Positions 1-11,424 of a stretch of DNA of 64,000 nucleotides are shown here, in pieces. The notes under the pieces were generated by a model. It saw only the letters and a program-made list of their open reading frames with translations. It searched no databases and had not been told where the DNA came from. The position numbers and the translations under genes were made by a program. This DNA is from Sphagnum magellanicum (lineage: Eukaryota; Streptophyta; Sphagnopsida; Sphagnales; Sphagnaceae): contig CM038915.1 in assembly GCA_021904315.1 (NCBI GenBank), positions 19,034,001 to 19,098,000 of the forward strand, in the 5' to 3' direction. Numbering within the stretch: the first letter of the stretch is position 1; each line of letters begins with the position of its first letter.

Positions 1-663
1 GTACCCAAACAAAATCTTAGCTAGATGTTCATCCCAAAAATCCACATTGCCTCGTGTTGCAACAAGAACAGTGATGCCATGCTTGATGGTCTTGATCATG
101 CGCTCCGCCATCCCATTGCATTAAGGCCATTGAGGTGCAGTGCGTTGATGATGTATTCTGTAGTTCTTGCACATTATCTTGAATTCTGCAGCCCATTCCC
201 CACCATTGTCAATGAGTACAAATTTGGGTACTCCATACCTGCAGATAATGTCGTCTTCCAAGAATCTGGATACAGTCTTAGCATTATGATCAACAACTGC
301 CTTTGCCTCGCACCACTTGGAATAGTGGTCGATGGCCACCAAAATGTATTTGTTTCTTGTTTTAGTTTCAGGCAATGGTCCTATAGTGTCCAATGCAACT
401 CTGTAGAATAGGTCACAGATGGGAATGCTCTTCAATTGCTCATCCCCAGAGCGGATGCTACCTTCGCTCTTGACCAGCTGGCATTGTTGGCAACTTCTGA
501 CCACCGTTTTAACATCTTCAGTTCGATGATGCCAGAAGTACCTTCGACGGATCTCAGCCAACATCCTCTGTTCCCCGAAATGCCCCAGATCTTCATGCAT
601 TTGACTCACCATAGGTAGCCTCTCCTCAGGCTTGGGCACAAGTAACCCTTTGAAATAGAGCCT
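1..663 (-). pseudogene. integrase region of the gypsy element (broken, partial)
   Basis: This part shows the integrase N-terminal zinc-binding H2C2 module (HEDLGHFG ... CQQCQL, encoded at about 590-480) followed by the catalytic core. The first core aspartate sits in ALDTIGP and the second in LIDNGGEW. The segment carrying the third acidic residue (NGMAERM) lies just past an in-frame TAA at 121-123, so the core is interrupted. The frame continues to the window edge without another stop. Integrase would insert the reverse-transcribed element into DNA; this copy cannot do so. The upstream limit is the in-frame TAG at 664-666. Confidence 0.85.
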
Positions 664-1623
664 CTACTCCTTCCAGCAGTAATTGCTCACCCTCTTTCTG
701 ACCCTTTTACCTTCCTCAATGTTAATTGCATCGGACAGCACACCTCCCTTCAATAATCTGAAACAAACTGCATCCTTCCAGATGTCAATGTGCCTCCCAT
801 CCATTCCCTGGTCTTCCTCATCATCAGATTTGGTAGGACTCAGCTCATGGTCCCCAAACTTAATTAGTTCCTGAGCCTCCAAAATCAAATCCAGTTGCTG
901 CCGCTTGTCAAAGTACTGGGGTCTCCTTCTCTTTATTACTAGTCTCTCACCATCATCCTGCACAAGCTTATCCCCATTTGCAGCTTCTGCTTCGCCTGAA
1001 ACAACCTCCTCGGGCTGCTCTTCTCCTGAAACAACGTCAACTACATACAGCCGATGGCTGTCGTCATACCTATAGTGGTTGATTCCGAAACAATAGGTAT
1101 GGTGTTGTACCAACTCCCTATCCTTTCTCCGAACACCGAGCCATTCTGTTTCCTTGCTTGTCCGAATACAGAGAAACTCCTCATCTCCTTTAGATGCATC
1201 AGCTTGAGCACTTATAATGTCTTGTATCTCTTCATTAAAGTCATCATCATCTGTAGCTGGTCCAACTGGATTCCTACTCAAAGCATCGACATTTGTATGC
1301 CTAAACCCTGGTCGGTGTATTATCTTGAAGCTAAAATCCTGCAACATGTCTACCCACCTTCCTCTCCTGCCATGCGCATTTGACACCGTTGCTAACCATT
1401 CAAGCGGCTTGTGGTCTGTGCGTAGAACAAAATGATTCCTGTGCAAGTATTGCCTGAAATGCATGACGCCTTAGATTAGCGCATAGCACTCCCTTTCCAT
1501 GGGATGGAACTTCCTCTGTGCCTCTGTCAGGCTCTTGCTGGCATACGCTATCACCTTCTCAAACCTCCCTTCCTTCTGTGATAATATAGCTCCAACACCC
1601 TTGGGCGACCGATCTACATCCAG
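664..1623 (-). pseudogene. RNase H domain and spacer of the gypsy pol gene (broken)
   Basis: The encoded protein has the Ty3-type RNase H hallmarks: LDVDRSPKGVGAIL near 1615-1575, TDHKPLEWL near 1425-1395 and a closing HTNVDALSRNP near 1305-1270. RNase H degrades the RNA strand during reverse transcription. A long acidic spacer leads from there toward integrase. An in-frame TAA at 1471-1473 splits the domain, and a TAG at 664-666 ends the open stretch. The domain identity is secure; activity is excluded by the stops. Confidence 0.82.
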
Positions 1624-2484
1624 TTAGAATGTCCTTCTGAAGTCTGGTCTTGTGAGCACAGGTGCGTCCACTAGCGCTGCCTTTAACGCCTGGAATGCCT
1701 GTCGACATCCCACATCCCACACAAATGTAACGTCTTTCCTTGTCAACTCAAACAGAGGACCTGCCAATTTCGAATAGCCTTGAATATACTTTCGGTAGTA
1801 ACCTGTCAAACCTAAGAATGACCTGACACTTGTGATTGTCCTCGGTGTTGGGAAATGCAGAACTGCTTTGATTTTTCCAGGATCTGGCTTGGTGCCTTCC
1901 TTGCTCACCACATGGCCCAGAAATGTGATGGATTTAGCGGCAAAACAACATTTGTTTGGGTTTAGTTTAAGATTCACTTCCCTGAGTTTGCAGAGAACTG
2001 CATTCAGATGTTGGAGATGCTCCCCCCAACTTTCGCTGTGCACATTGAGGTCATCAACGAATACCTTCAGGAATTTGTTACCCAAGTCCTTAAAGACCTC
2101 CGACACAGTTCGTGTGAATGTACTTGTTGCATTCTTCAGTCCGAATGGCATAACCGTCCAGTCATACAATCTAATTTTAATAATAAGAGCGGTCTTCTTT
2201 ATGTCTTCGGGAGCCATCCGAATTTGCCAAAAACCCGACTGCAGGTCTAGGGCAGTGAACCAGGATGAGTTTCCCAGCTAATCAATCACATCTTCCACGA
2301 ATGGCATCGGAAATGAATCTCGACGCGTTTGTGCGTTGAGTGGCCGATAGTCTCCACAGAAACGCCTGCTCCCATCTTTCTTCACTGGCAGTGTCACCCG
2401 ACAGGCATACTCGAAGTTGCTGGGTCTCATTTTACCCAGATCAACCAGGACATCTATTTGCCTTTTCACTTCAGCTTCCTCCCA
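1624..2484 (-). pseudogene. reverse transcriptase region of the gypsy pol gene (broken)
   Basis: The encoded protein shows the RT fingers (VKKDGSRRFCGDYRPLNAQT, about 2405-2345), the TVMPFGLKNA motif, the FVDDLNV active-site box (the YxDD variant FVDD, about 2065) and the FLGHVVSKEG and FLGLTGYYRKYI blocks of the thumb and connection. This is the enzyme that copies element RNA into DNA. In-frame stops occur at 2278-2280 (TAG) and 1624-1626 (TAA), and the segment begins after a TAA at 2485-2487. There is no frameshift in this part. Confidence 0.88.
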
Positions 2485-2859
2485 TTAAGACAATCGACCA
2501 GGAGATGTTTTGGAAGGTGGAAATCCTTGCGTGTCTATACAATGCTCCCCGATGGTGCAACATCCTAACTCCCCCTTATTCCAAGCAAAGACGTCTTGGT
2601 ATCGTTCCAGAATTCCCCAGATTTGTCGCTGTCCTTGATCATCCAATCCTGTGTCGATCTTGATTCGCCGGCAGATCTCCCTCCACCTATTGACCATCTC
2701 CTACTGACTGGAAGATGCCAATTGCTCAATGGGTTTGCCATCAGGGTCACCATCTTTCACCTGGACAGTCTGCAACAGCATTGGAATCGAAGGATTGTGG
2801 GCTGGGCTGGGTTGTAGTAGCAATGGGATAGGTAAATCCTGTGTGGACTCATACATCGC
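2485..2859 (-). pseudogene. protease-RT linker of the gypsy pol gene (broken)
   Basis: This segment joins the protease to RT in the same frame. It contains the typical pre-RT stretch (FAWNKGELGCC, about 2580) that precedes the RT fingers in plant gypsy elements. TAA at 2485-2487, TAG at 2701-2703 and TAG at 2860-2862 interrupt it. No enzymatic motif is expected here. Confidence 0.6.
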
Positions 2860-3689
2860 CTATCTACTCTGCTCTGCATCAGACACCCACTGATTCCAAT
2901 CAGCATAATCGTCAGAGTCAGTGACTTCTTCCTTCATGATATCATCCGCCTGCTCTTGGATTATCAGTTGCAGAATCTCCTGAGGTCCTTCTGACTCCAC
3001 CAGCTCCTCCAATTCAGTATCTCCGAATTCATTCTCACAATCAATTTGTTGCAATTGGTTGGACTCTGGATCACTGCGTTCACTATCATCAGTATCCTCA
3101 TCTGAGGTTGATGTGGATGATCCATCTTTCTTAGTCATGATCGCATGATCGTGGTCTAATGTCCAGTTAGCATCGCCATCGTTGTGCGTTCTCTTTCTGA
3201 TGGATAGGGTATCTTGTATTTGAGATTCTGAATTCACTCTCTGCAACAAATTCACCATCGTCAAGGGTAACACCTCCACATCAGCTCCGGGTCCCTTTCT
3301 TACTTGTATCAGACCTCGTTCCACATCTACGATGGTTCCGATCTTCATCAAGAAATCCAATCCTAGCAACACATCGTAATTGTCTATGTCCACCACCATA
3401 AGGGTCATGGTACACTAAACTCCACCAACCACCACGGGTACTTCATCGACCCGAGTGCCTGAGTGACGACTCCTGATGCAGTCTTATAGGTCTCGGATCC
3501 AACTATCAGATGCATCATCCCCAACTCCCTAACTACAATAGTAGCCATGACAGATATGGATGCCCCTGTATCCACAAGTCCTTCTATCACACATCTATTT
3601 ATTTCTACCGGCAAATGGAGGGTCTTGCTCCTACTTGTTTTGTTAACACAGATTCGTCTAATTGTCGGGACTGGCAAAACAACAGACAC
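2860..3689 (-). pseudogene. aspartic protease of the gypsy element (frameshifted)
   Basis: The catalytic motif is DTGAS in GLVDTGASISVM (about 3575-3540). It is followed in another frame by YDVLLGLDFL (about 3375-3345), the conserved C-terminal flap and core block of retropepsins. A one-base frame change lies near 3405-3440 between the two halves, so the enzyme is broken. Downstream is an acidic Ser/Asp/Glu-rich tail. The protease would normally mature the element's polyprotein. Confidence 0.8.
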
Positions 3690-4860
3690 CTAATCATTCA
3701 CAGTTTCGGCATCCTTCTTCCTACGAGCTAACTTCACTAGACTCTCTAAATGCTCCAACTCTCCTGGGATCATCAAAACTGTCTCCATTGGGCTAAAGGA
3801 AATCTTCCCTTTAATAAAATGTGAGAGAATTTTCGACTTGACAGTAGTCTCCCGACCCACTCTTGTGCCTTCTCCCTGAACTTCAGGAGATGGTACTTTA
3901 CATGTTGGTGTCACTTCAATGGGCATCCTCCTTCTTGGCACCCGAGTATACGAAAATACCTCTTGATTGCCGCACAACCTGTTAAGTTGCTGTCGTGTTG
4001 CCTCCTCATCATTGAGCAAGACTTCTATGAAATTCACCGCTCTAGAATGCGACCTTCCATCTTTGGGCTTCTTCCAGCATCGGTCCTCCGAGTGTCCCAA
4101 CCCTGCACAGAAAGAACATTTGACCCCACAATTTTCTGTCCTATGAGACATTCCACACTTGGCGCATTTCGGTCGTGGTTCATTGAGTTTCGGACATGCT
4201 ATGGCTATACGGTCACCTCCTTTGCAGATCTGGCACCCATTGACATTGTGGAAGAGGATGATGCAATAGAATTCGGCACATTCCTCTTGATAAGGTTAAC
4301 CAATGTGTCATTCAAAGCAGTCACCTGCTTCTCCATCAACGTTTCCTCGACTCCCTCATCTTGCTCCTCCTTCAGAGGCTCGAATGGAGTCTCTCCTATT
4401 TCTCCCAAAACTCTCTCGAGCCCAGTGGCTGCACCCACTAGCTCTTCAATGTCAGTAAATGTTCTTACTACACATAATTTCTAGATCTCAGGCCTCAGGC
4501 TGGCCAAAAACCTCCTTCGTTGTTTAACATCTGGTATCCTGCCTCTCTAAAACAACTGTCGAGGCGTTCGAAATACTTCTGCACACGCTCCTTTGGTTCT
4601 TGCTTGATGGCATCCAACTTCATCCGAATGTCATCAATATCGACATTACCATATTTTTGCACGATCAGGGTCCTCAATTCAGCCCAATCGGCTAGTGCCG
4701 GTTGCAGCCTTTTGAACCACTCCTTGGTTCGACCCTGCAAATTCAACTTAGCGATCTTTAAAAGTTTGTCAACGTTAAGATCGCGCACACTCGACCACCA
4801 TCGTGAGCCGCTCCGCTTAGTCATTGACATCTTCATGATCTCGTCCCCAGAACAAGTCAT
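3690..4860 (-). pseudogene. gag (capsid and zinc-knuckle nucleocapsid), frameshifted
   Basis: The 4860-4495 part encodes a retrotransposon gag (capsid) domain: LNLQGRTKEWFKRLQ, then a VQKYFERLDSCF block. It ends at TGA 4495-4497. After a poorly conserved segment in another frame (4438-4205), the frame ending at 3690 carries a zinc knuckle of form C-x2-C-x4-H-x4-C in CSFCAGLGHSEDRC (about 4120-4080). Gag packages element RNA in cytoplasmic particles. The frame changes between blocks show that this copy is dead. The start codon is not determined. Confidence 0.78.
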
Positions 4861-5764
4861 CCATTCCCTGGGGACTAGTCATCTTGCAAGTATTTAGCAA
4901 CAAATCAAAATTGTAACACTATTTATAGAACACGGTCTTCAGATCACAATCAAGTGTCAACAGAAGCAACCAGCTTCTCAACCTCTGTAGCTCAGCTCCG
5001 ATTCTTGGAAAAAAAAAAAAAAAAAAAATCTTTATCTGAGCCACTAATCAAACTCAGACTGAATTCCCTCCGCGACTGGTGTCAGAGGTGCAAAATTAGA
5101 AGCAACAATGGAAAAAATTTGCTCATTCGTCGATTCCTGTTGGAATTGCCATTCTCCCTCCTGATTTCGCCATATCCTCCAGCTCATAAGGCGAGATCTA
5201 GATCTGCCATGCTCCACCCTGAGTAGATGATCGCCCTCCTGAAACAGATCTTCCACACCAAGAATGTACAACCTAACAAAATGATTAAGCGATACAACAA
5301 TCTTAGGTATCCAAATGTTTCCTAGCCTCGGTACACCACGCTGTCTCTCAGCAAACAAAGGAGTTACCCCTACGCAAGATAGGAGGTGAAGTAGAATTGG
5401 GTCTGTAACTCTGAGGTTGACACCCACCCCCTTGCTCCATCTATCACCTTCAACCAAACTTGAGCACGAATATAAAACCCACTATGAGCTACTTCTACTG
5501 CGATATCTCCAACTCAAGCTTCGTTTGGATCTATTCCTACAAGCCTCACTACTCCAAAACCTAGAAAATGCAGAATCACTGCTCCCCTCTATGGTCCATT
5601 TTGACCAGTAAAGAAATCGAATCTGCTGACAAGCTGTAGTTCATGAGTGTCTTGAGTCAGTACTTCCGTAAGAACTTCCTCTCTTCTAGATGAAGACATG
5701 GTCTTCAATAATCATTCTCCCCAAGCATCTACAGGTTCGACTATGACTACAAACATGGAACCAT

Positions 5765-5776
5765 GCTCTGATACCA
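5765..5776 (-). promoter_or_regulatory. primer-binding site, initiator tRNA-Met type
   Basis: On the minus strand this reads TGGTATCAGAGC, the exact complement of the last 12 bases of plant initiator tRNA-Met, including CCA. This is the commonest primer for plant LTR retrotransposon minus-strand DNA synthesis. It marks the junction between the 5' LTR, to its right, and the internal region, to its left. Confidence 0.85.
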
Positions 5777-5788
5777 TAAAGAAGAGGG

Positions 5789-6751
5789 TGCAAGAAATGA
5801 ACCACGCCTTGACCTAACTAAAAAGGGTTCAAGGGTCTGTTGGAACTCCTGAGCTTCTGGACAGAACACAATCACAGATACATTTCTCTCAGTGCCTAGT
5901 CTCTGAGCATTCCTGCATTCTCTCATCAACAACCAACGCAACATTCAACACACAGATCGGCAATCTAGAATGGTATGAACCCATAACTCACATCTCATAT
6001 TTACAAGACAAGCCAAGAAAGACACAAACTGCCTGACTCGAGAATACTTATGAAAGTTCAGACACTGATCGAGGTCCTGCCCTACATATGCACATCATCG
6101 TCTGCTTGGCCAAGTTGATGGCGCAGCGGAGAACTCTACCAACCAGCCAAGTCCTCACCAGAATGAAGCTCTACATACTCATTCTCACAGATAATCTGAG
6201 AAACACCAGCTTTCTCACTATTGCTTGTTCGTCGAAAAATCTAACCAAAAACAACAGTCCTAAAGAGATATGCTCTCACTCCTCTCTTAGTACTCCCAGT
6301 CTCCCACAGTCTATCAGAAGAATGTGCCTCCGTCCTCCTCAGCCACCGAGTTTCTTCTCTTCCTCCGAATCCGTCACACCCTACCGCTCCCGTTCCTTTT
6401 TTTTTTTACTTAGCTTCTCTCTCAAGCCTCCTCCTCCTTTTCCACTTCCGGTTCATCAATGCAACTCCATGCCTCTTCATTATTAGCGCCGCCTTCATTC
6501 CTGCACAACCTTTCACACACCCCAAACACAGATCTTCCCATGCACATCCATGTAGCCGTCATGGAGAGATATCTGCCGCCAAAAATCAGGGCGGCTAATT
6601 ATACACAAAGCAAATCTCAAGGCCCTGGTGTGTTCACACTGTGCGGGGACCTATTTTCGTGTTACAGATCAACCTCCTTTGAGTTTTTAAATGTTCACTT
6701 TCCAACCTATCTACCTCCAAAGGTGAAACCAAATATTAACTCAGTTGTGCA
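5789..6751 (-). repeat. putative 5' LTR of the gypsy element
   Basis: This is the region just upstream of the primer-binding site in element orientation. On the minus strand it could begin TGCA at 6751 and end TGCA at 5789, giving the usual TG...CA ends and about 960 bp, with a 12-bp gap to the primer-binding site. The second LTR is outside the window, so the ends cannot be confirmed by comparison. Both limits are provisional. Confidence 0.35.
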
Positions 6752-8084
6752 ATAATAATAATAATATTTCACAATTCAATATGAAACCATATAATGAAAC
6801 TATTGTGCTTGAGAGTTTCTTTTAGATTTTTGACATGGTAGGCAAGTAATCTTCCAAAATTTCAGCAATTCCAAAAACCAATTAATTAGTGCCTAACCAA
6901 GCTAGGTACTATGGTAATACAAAAGGTCCCATGTGTTGAAGCAATGTCAAGTTAGGGCAATTGAAAGTTTTAGTAGAATCTTTCAAAGGAATGGAGAAAG
7001 TACAAAAAAAACTTGAACCTTCTTTAAGATTTCCAATTACAAAACTAAAAAATTCCATAAATAAATAAATAAAGGTTTAAAATTTTGATCAAGTGAAATG
7101 CAAAACAATTGGTTAACTATATGGTAATTATTGATTTTTTTTTTTGGCAAAAATTTGCCATTTTGCTAAAGGAAAAAATCCCAACAATCATAGGCAAGGA
7201 AGAAAGTCTTGGGAAAATTTTCAAAAAAAATTGTCACATTTTTGAAGAAGAAGAGTTATGAAATAGGCAAGATTTTTGAAGGATTTGGGCAAGGCAAATT
7301 TTAGCTTTTTTCTATTGAAATCATCATATTTAGCTAAATAGGTTCTAGTGATTTGCCAAAGATGTAATTGTATTCGTAAATTTTTTATTTCTTTATTTGT
7401 GTTGTAGCCAGATTTGGCTAAATCCTCTTGTGACTAATTGTCACTTTTGATGCAACATGAAAAAATTGAAAAAAAAAAATTAAAAAAAAAAAGAGAACTC
7501 AGGGATCAGGAGTGCTTAGTAGACTGCCAAAATTATTTCCTTAAAACTATTTAAAATAATTTTGAATAATTTTCCCTTTTTATTTCCTATTTGTTTTTAT
7601 TTGTATTTTTTAGAATTTGAATAAATTTTTAAAAAATTCTGCTTACCCGTGTTTTTTTTTTCATACGGGCAGTTTCTTCTTGTGTGCACAGGAGTGCTTT
7701 GCACACTGAGAGAGCGTTTTATGCGCAAAATCTTCGGATCTCCTCTGTCGTCGCCTTGCTGTTTGTAGGTCGCGGATCCGTCGCTAGAAAGATTTTTTTG
7801 TGTGTGGTCTCCTGAGCTTTTTCCGCTGGTGTTGCGTTTTGTAGTTCGAGGATCGGTTTCTGATTTTTTTTTTTTTTTTTGGGCATTTTTATTTTATTAT
7901 TTTTTGGTGCATAATCTTTTGAGCTGTCTGCTGTTGTTTTCTTCTTGAGAGATGGTTTTTCTGCGTTTCTAGTTCAGAAGGAGCAGGAGCTGGAAAACTT
8001 TCTTCATTGAGGTTGAGTCAGTCAGTGTGTGGAGAAGTGGAAGTGGGAGAGAAACAGGTGTTCCACGGAAGACAAGAGAAGAAG
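6752..8084. other. AT-rich spacer and presumed promoter/5' UTR of the KCR gene
   Basis: No gene is visible. Positions 6760-7640 are AT-rich. About 7130-7300 carries a copy of a dispersed repeat (isolated TTTGCCA / GGCAAGATTTTTGAAGG blocks) that recurs near 46200-46350. From about 7700 the sequence becomes GT/TC-rich, as expected of a transcribed plant leader. A 20-bp T run lies near 7865-7882. The KCR start is at 8085. Confidence 0.5.
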
Positions 8085-11000
8085 ATGGAGATAATACCAG
8101 GGGGAGGGAAGAAATATTCCATCGGGGAAGCGGCGGCAGAGTACTGGCTGTTGTTATTGTTGGCAGCCATCGGGTTCTTGTACGTGTTGCGACTCGTGTC
8201 CTTGCTTCTCCCTTGGATCTATGTCACGTTCTTGCGACCTGCGAAGTCCCTCTCCAGGTAACAACATTTCTGTTCCTTCCTGGCCTTTCGTTTGAATCTT
8301 TGCCACGATGTTCTTGCGACTTGCTGAGCCCTTCTTCTCCAGGTAACATTTCTGTCTCTGTCTCTGTCTCTTGATCTCTCGATTTCTCATTCTCTGTTTC
8401 TGTTTTCATCTCCTTTCTCCCTTTTCGTTTTTCATCAACATGTTTCTTCTCTTCTGATGCATTTTTCTTCAGTCTTACCGGCGTCTTCTCTTTCTTTGCT
8501 TATGTCTATGGAAGCACACAGATGTTTCAGAAACATGCTGCCAGAATCAGTGGCGTGTTTCCTTGGAGATCAGCACTTTTTTTTCCTTTTTGTTAAACCT
8601 TCTAGTTAGACGATTCGCTTCATACAGAGAAAAAAGATAAATAAACAGAGCCTCTTCTTCTCTATTCCATCATTTTTGTATGATGATGAGGAGCTTCTTT
8701 TCAGCATTTTCATATGCATGTTTCTTCAGTCTAATCAGGATCTACTCTTTCTTTGTTCATGTCTATGGAAGCACACAGATGTTTCAGAAACTTGCTGCCA
8801 GAATCAGTAGCATGTTTCCTTGGAGATCAGCAACTTTTTTTTCCAGATTATTAAACCTTCTAGTTAGATGATTTGCTTCTTACAGAGGAAAAAGATAAGT
8901 AAACAGAGCCTCTTCTTCTCTATTCCATCACTTCTGTATGATGATGAAGTCATTTTGGATTGACAGATTCTGTATAGAAACAAACAGCCTGATGGCTGAT
9001 GGAAATACAGGGAAAGCAAGGCTCCACACTTTTGTCCCATGAACAATCAATACAAGCATTATTATTGTTGCCAGAATAATAAAACTCATTAGTGGGTGTC
9101 AAACTTTTTCTTATGTCTTTCAAATTATCACTTATTATGATCAATGCTAATTTGAAAGGAACCAATGAGAGGACATCATCCTCCATTTAACTTTGATGCC
9201 CTTTCTACACATCAACTACTTATCTTATTGCTTATGTCAAAAAAGTGTAATGAGAGGTGAAGTGTAAGAAGACCCTCCAAGAGATCAGTGCTAATCTTAG
9301 AAAATGACCTCGCTGAGGTCGTTTTTTGGATCAGCACTAATCTTATCAGCAAGTGTTCTAGGGCAACCATGTGTAAGCAGTAGTGCTGATTTCCACTTAT
9401 GCCATTAGTGCTAATCTTTGTTGAGACAAGCACAGGTTTGACACTCTCTATTCAAACTCATTCTCTGTCTCTGTTTTCATAGTTCTTCCTCCCTTTTCTT
9501 TTATCAGCATTTTCATCAGCATGTTTGTTCTCTTCTGATACTAGTATATTCAGTCTTATCGGCATCTACTCTTTCTTTTGTAGATGTTTTAGAAATTCTG
9601 CTGTGGGAATCAGTGGCAAGTCACTTTTTTGCAGGCAGTTCCTTGACAATGAGAAAATTGTGATGTATGTGTGCAGGTATGGGAATTGGGCTCTAGTCAC
9701 CGGAGCAACTGATGGGATCGGGAAAGCCTTCACAGTGAAACTGGCACGAAAGAAGATCAACTTGGTCATAGTGGGTCGCTCACAGTCCAAGCTTGAAGAG
9801 CTTGCCAAAGAGCTTCACTCCAAATATGGTGTACAGGTTTGATTCTTCTGTTGATCTGATTCTTCTTCTTCTTGTCATCAAATAATCTTCTTTTACTTAA
9901 GTCTGAAAGGATGTAGTAATCAACAAGAAAAAGGATTTCAGTGCAAGAACATTTTGTCTCTGATTTCCAAGTTTTCCATGATTTCTCAATTGCACCAGAT
10001 TTTGGAGGTGTGTGACTCAGTCTCCTTGTTCATGTCAACTCTAGCATGGGGAAGCTAGTCTCTGCAAATTCTTGTTGTAGCTCTGTTTCTGCAAGTGTGA
10101 TGATATTTGCTACTTTAGTATGGTTCAGTTGTGCCTAACAGATTTGGCCAACTGCAATTCAACATCTGCAGGTGCGATTTGTGGTGGTGGATTTCACAGA
10201 TGATGATTTGGAAGGTGGATTAGCAAGAATTGCTCAGACGACAGCTGACATTCATGTGGGAATTTTGATCAACAATGTCGGGGTGTCATATCCCTATGCC
10301 CGCTTCTTCCATGAGGTTGATGGAGAACTCACCAAAAACTTGCTACGTGTGAACATTGAAGTCACAACACGCATGATCCAGCTATTTCTTCCATCTATGC
10401 TGAAACACAAATCTGGAGCCATCATCAATGTTGGTTCTGGTGCTGCCACTGTTCTGCCCTCAGACCCTCTCTACAGCCTCTATGCTGCAACAAAAGCGTA
10501 TGTCCATCCTACTCTGATCATTAATTTGTTCTGTCAATATGGCAGCCCTTACATCTACAGGAAATTGTGACCTAGGTACTAGACCATTGAATGTATATCT
10601 GTCCGTGGAAAACAATTGAAAGTTATCCAGAGCAGGTTGAAATTGGGTTTAGTGGGGAGACCCCAAGATTCTGACTTGGTGGATGTTCATGAACTAATCA
10701 AGAAGTGAGTACAATATTTGAGGTTCTTGGTGATATAGGAGTAGAGCATTTGACAGGAGTTGTGTGCCATTACTGTGAACAGGTTTGTTGACCAATTGTC
10801 GAGGTCACTCTATGTGGAGTACAAACACAGCGGAATTGACGTCCAGTGCCAAGTACCTCTCTTCTTCTTTATTGCAGCTCATATTTTCTTCTAAAATCGG
10901 TTCCTAGTGAATCTGAGATGAAAGGGCCTCCTTCAGTTTGTTGTGACAATTGCTTCATGTTCCTGGTCTTTCTGAGAATGCTTCAAACTGTGAAACCCGG

Positions 11001-11424
11001 ATAAGCCCTCAAATCTAGAAAAATTAACTTAATTATTTTCATGCACAGAAGAAGTAATATGACAGGGTTATATGTGAATTTGATTGATGTTTTGAGTTTG
11101 ATGTATATAGGTGCCAGCAGAAATGAAAGTCAAATTGTTGTATTCACCCCTTATCCTGAATTGCAGGTTCCATTGTATGTTGCAACAAAGTTGGCAAAGA
11201 TCCGAAAAGCATCCCTTACTGTACCATCACCTGAAACATATGCTGCAGCTGGATTGAAGTGGGTTGGGTATGAGCCCCGCTGCACTCCCTATTGGGCCCA
11301 TTCAATCATGTGGTGGTTTGTTCAGTCACTTCCCGAGCCAATTGTGGACTCTTTTCGCCTCCGCAGTAGCTTGGGTATTCGCAAGCGTGGCCAAGCGAAG
11401 GATGCTCGTGGCAAAGCTGAATGA
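8085..11424 (+). CDS. KCR1: very-long-chain 3-oxoacyl-CoA reductase (beta-ketoacyl reductase, ER)
   Basis: Second enzyme of the microsomal fatty-acid elongase: it reduces 3-ketoacyl-CoA to 3-hydroxyacyl-CoA with NADPH, for waxes, sphingolipids and storage lipids. Five exons: 8085-8257, 9677-9836, 10172-10497, 10783-10852 and 11167-11424. All introns are GT-AG with matching phases, giving 328 residues (plant KCRs are about 320). A hydrophobic N-terminal segment at about 20-45 would anchor it in the ER. The SDR cofactor motif TGATDGIG is at 66-73, NNVG at 145-148, the probable catalytic Ser200 in GSGAA, and Tyr215/Lys219 in YAATK. The C-terminus RGKAE resembles a weak dilysine-type ER signal. 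The ATG at 8085 gives the expected short N-terminus; the frame is open further upstream but begins with an unrelated extension. Exon 3 reads through its donor, so position 10570 is not the real end. Confidence 0.93.
8226..8352 (+). repeat. duplicated exon-1 end with splice donor inside KCR
   Basis: The last about 30 bases of KCR exon 1 plus the start of intron 1 (8226-8272) recur about 85 bp downstream (8307-8352) with a few changes. Both copies keep CTTGCGAC...TCTCCAG followed by GTAACA. The functional donor is at 8258; the echo donor is at 8343. Using the second donor would include an in-frame TAA directly after the first junction. Confidence 0.85.
8430..9640 (+). repeat. three-copy local duplication in KCR intron 1
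   Basis: A block of about 245 bp at about 8430-8690 is repeated in tandem at about 8695-8945 with high identity (shared: GTCTATGGAAGCACACAGAT, then CCTTGGAGATCAGCA, then AACCTTCTAGTTAGA). A third, shorter and more diverged copy lies at about 9500-9635 (TTCTCTTCTGATACTAG ... AATCAGTGGCAAGTCAC), immediately before exon 2. Copies one and three share TTTTCATCARCATGTTT. Confidence 0.85.

Larger units (their letters stand above)
1..6751 (-). mobile_element. Ty3/gypsy LTR retrotransposon, decayed, cut by the left window edge
   Basis: Read on the minus strand from right to left, the order is probable 5' LTR, primer-binding site, gag with a zinc knuckle, aspartic protease, reverse transcriptase, RNase H and integrase. 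That order (RT before integrase) defines the Ty3/gypsy superfamily. The end of integrase and the 3' LTR lie beyond position 1. The pol part, from about 3408 down to 1, stays in one reading frame but holds eight in-frame stops. The gag part also has frame changes, so this copy cannot make its own proteins. No chromodomain can be judged because the integrase C-terminus is missing. The element itself is certain from the domains; the right boundary is inferred. Confidence 0.93.
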
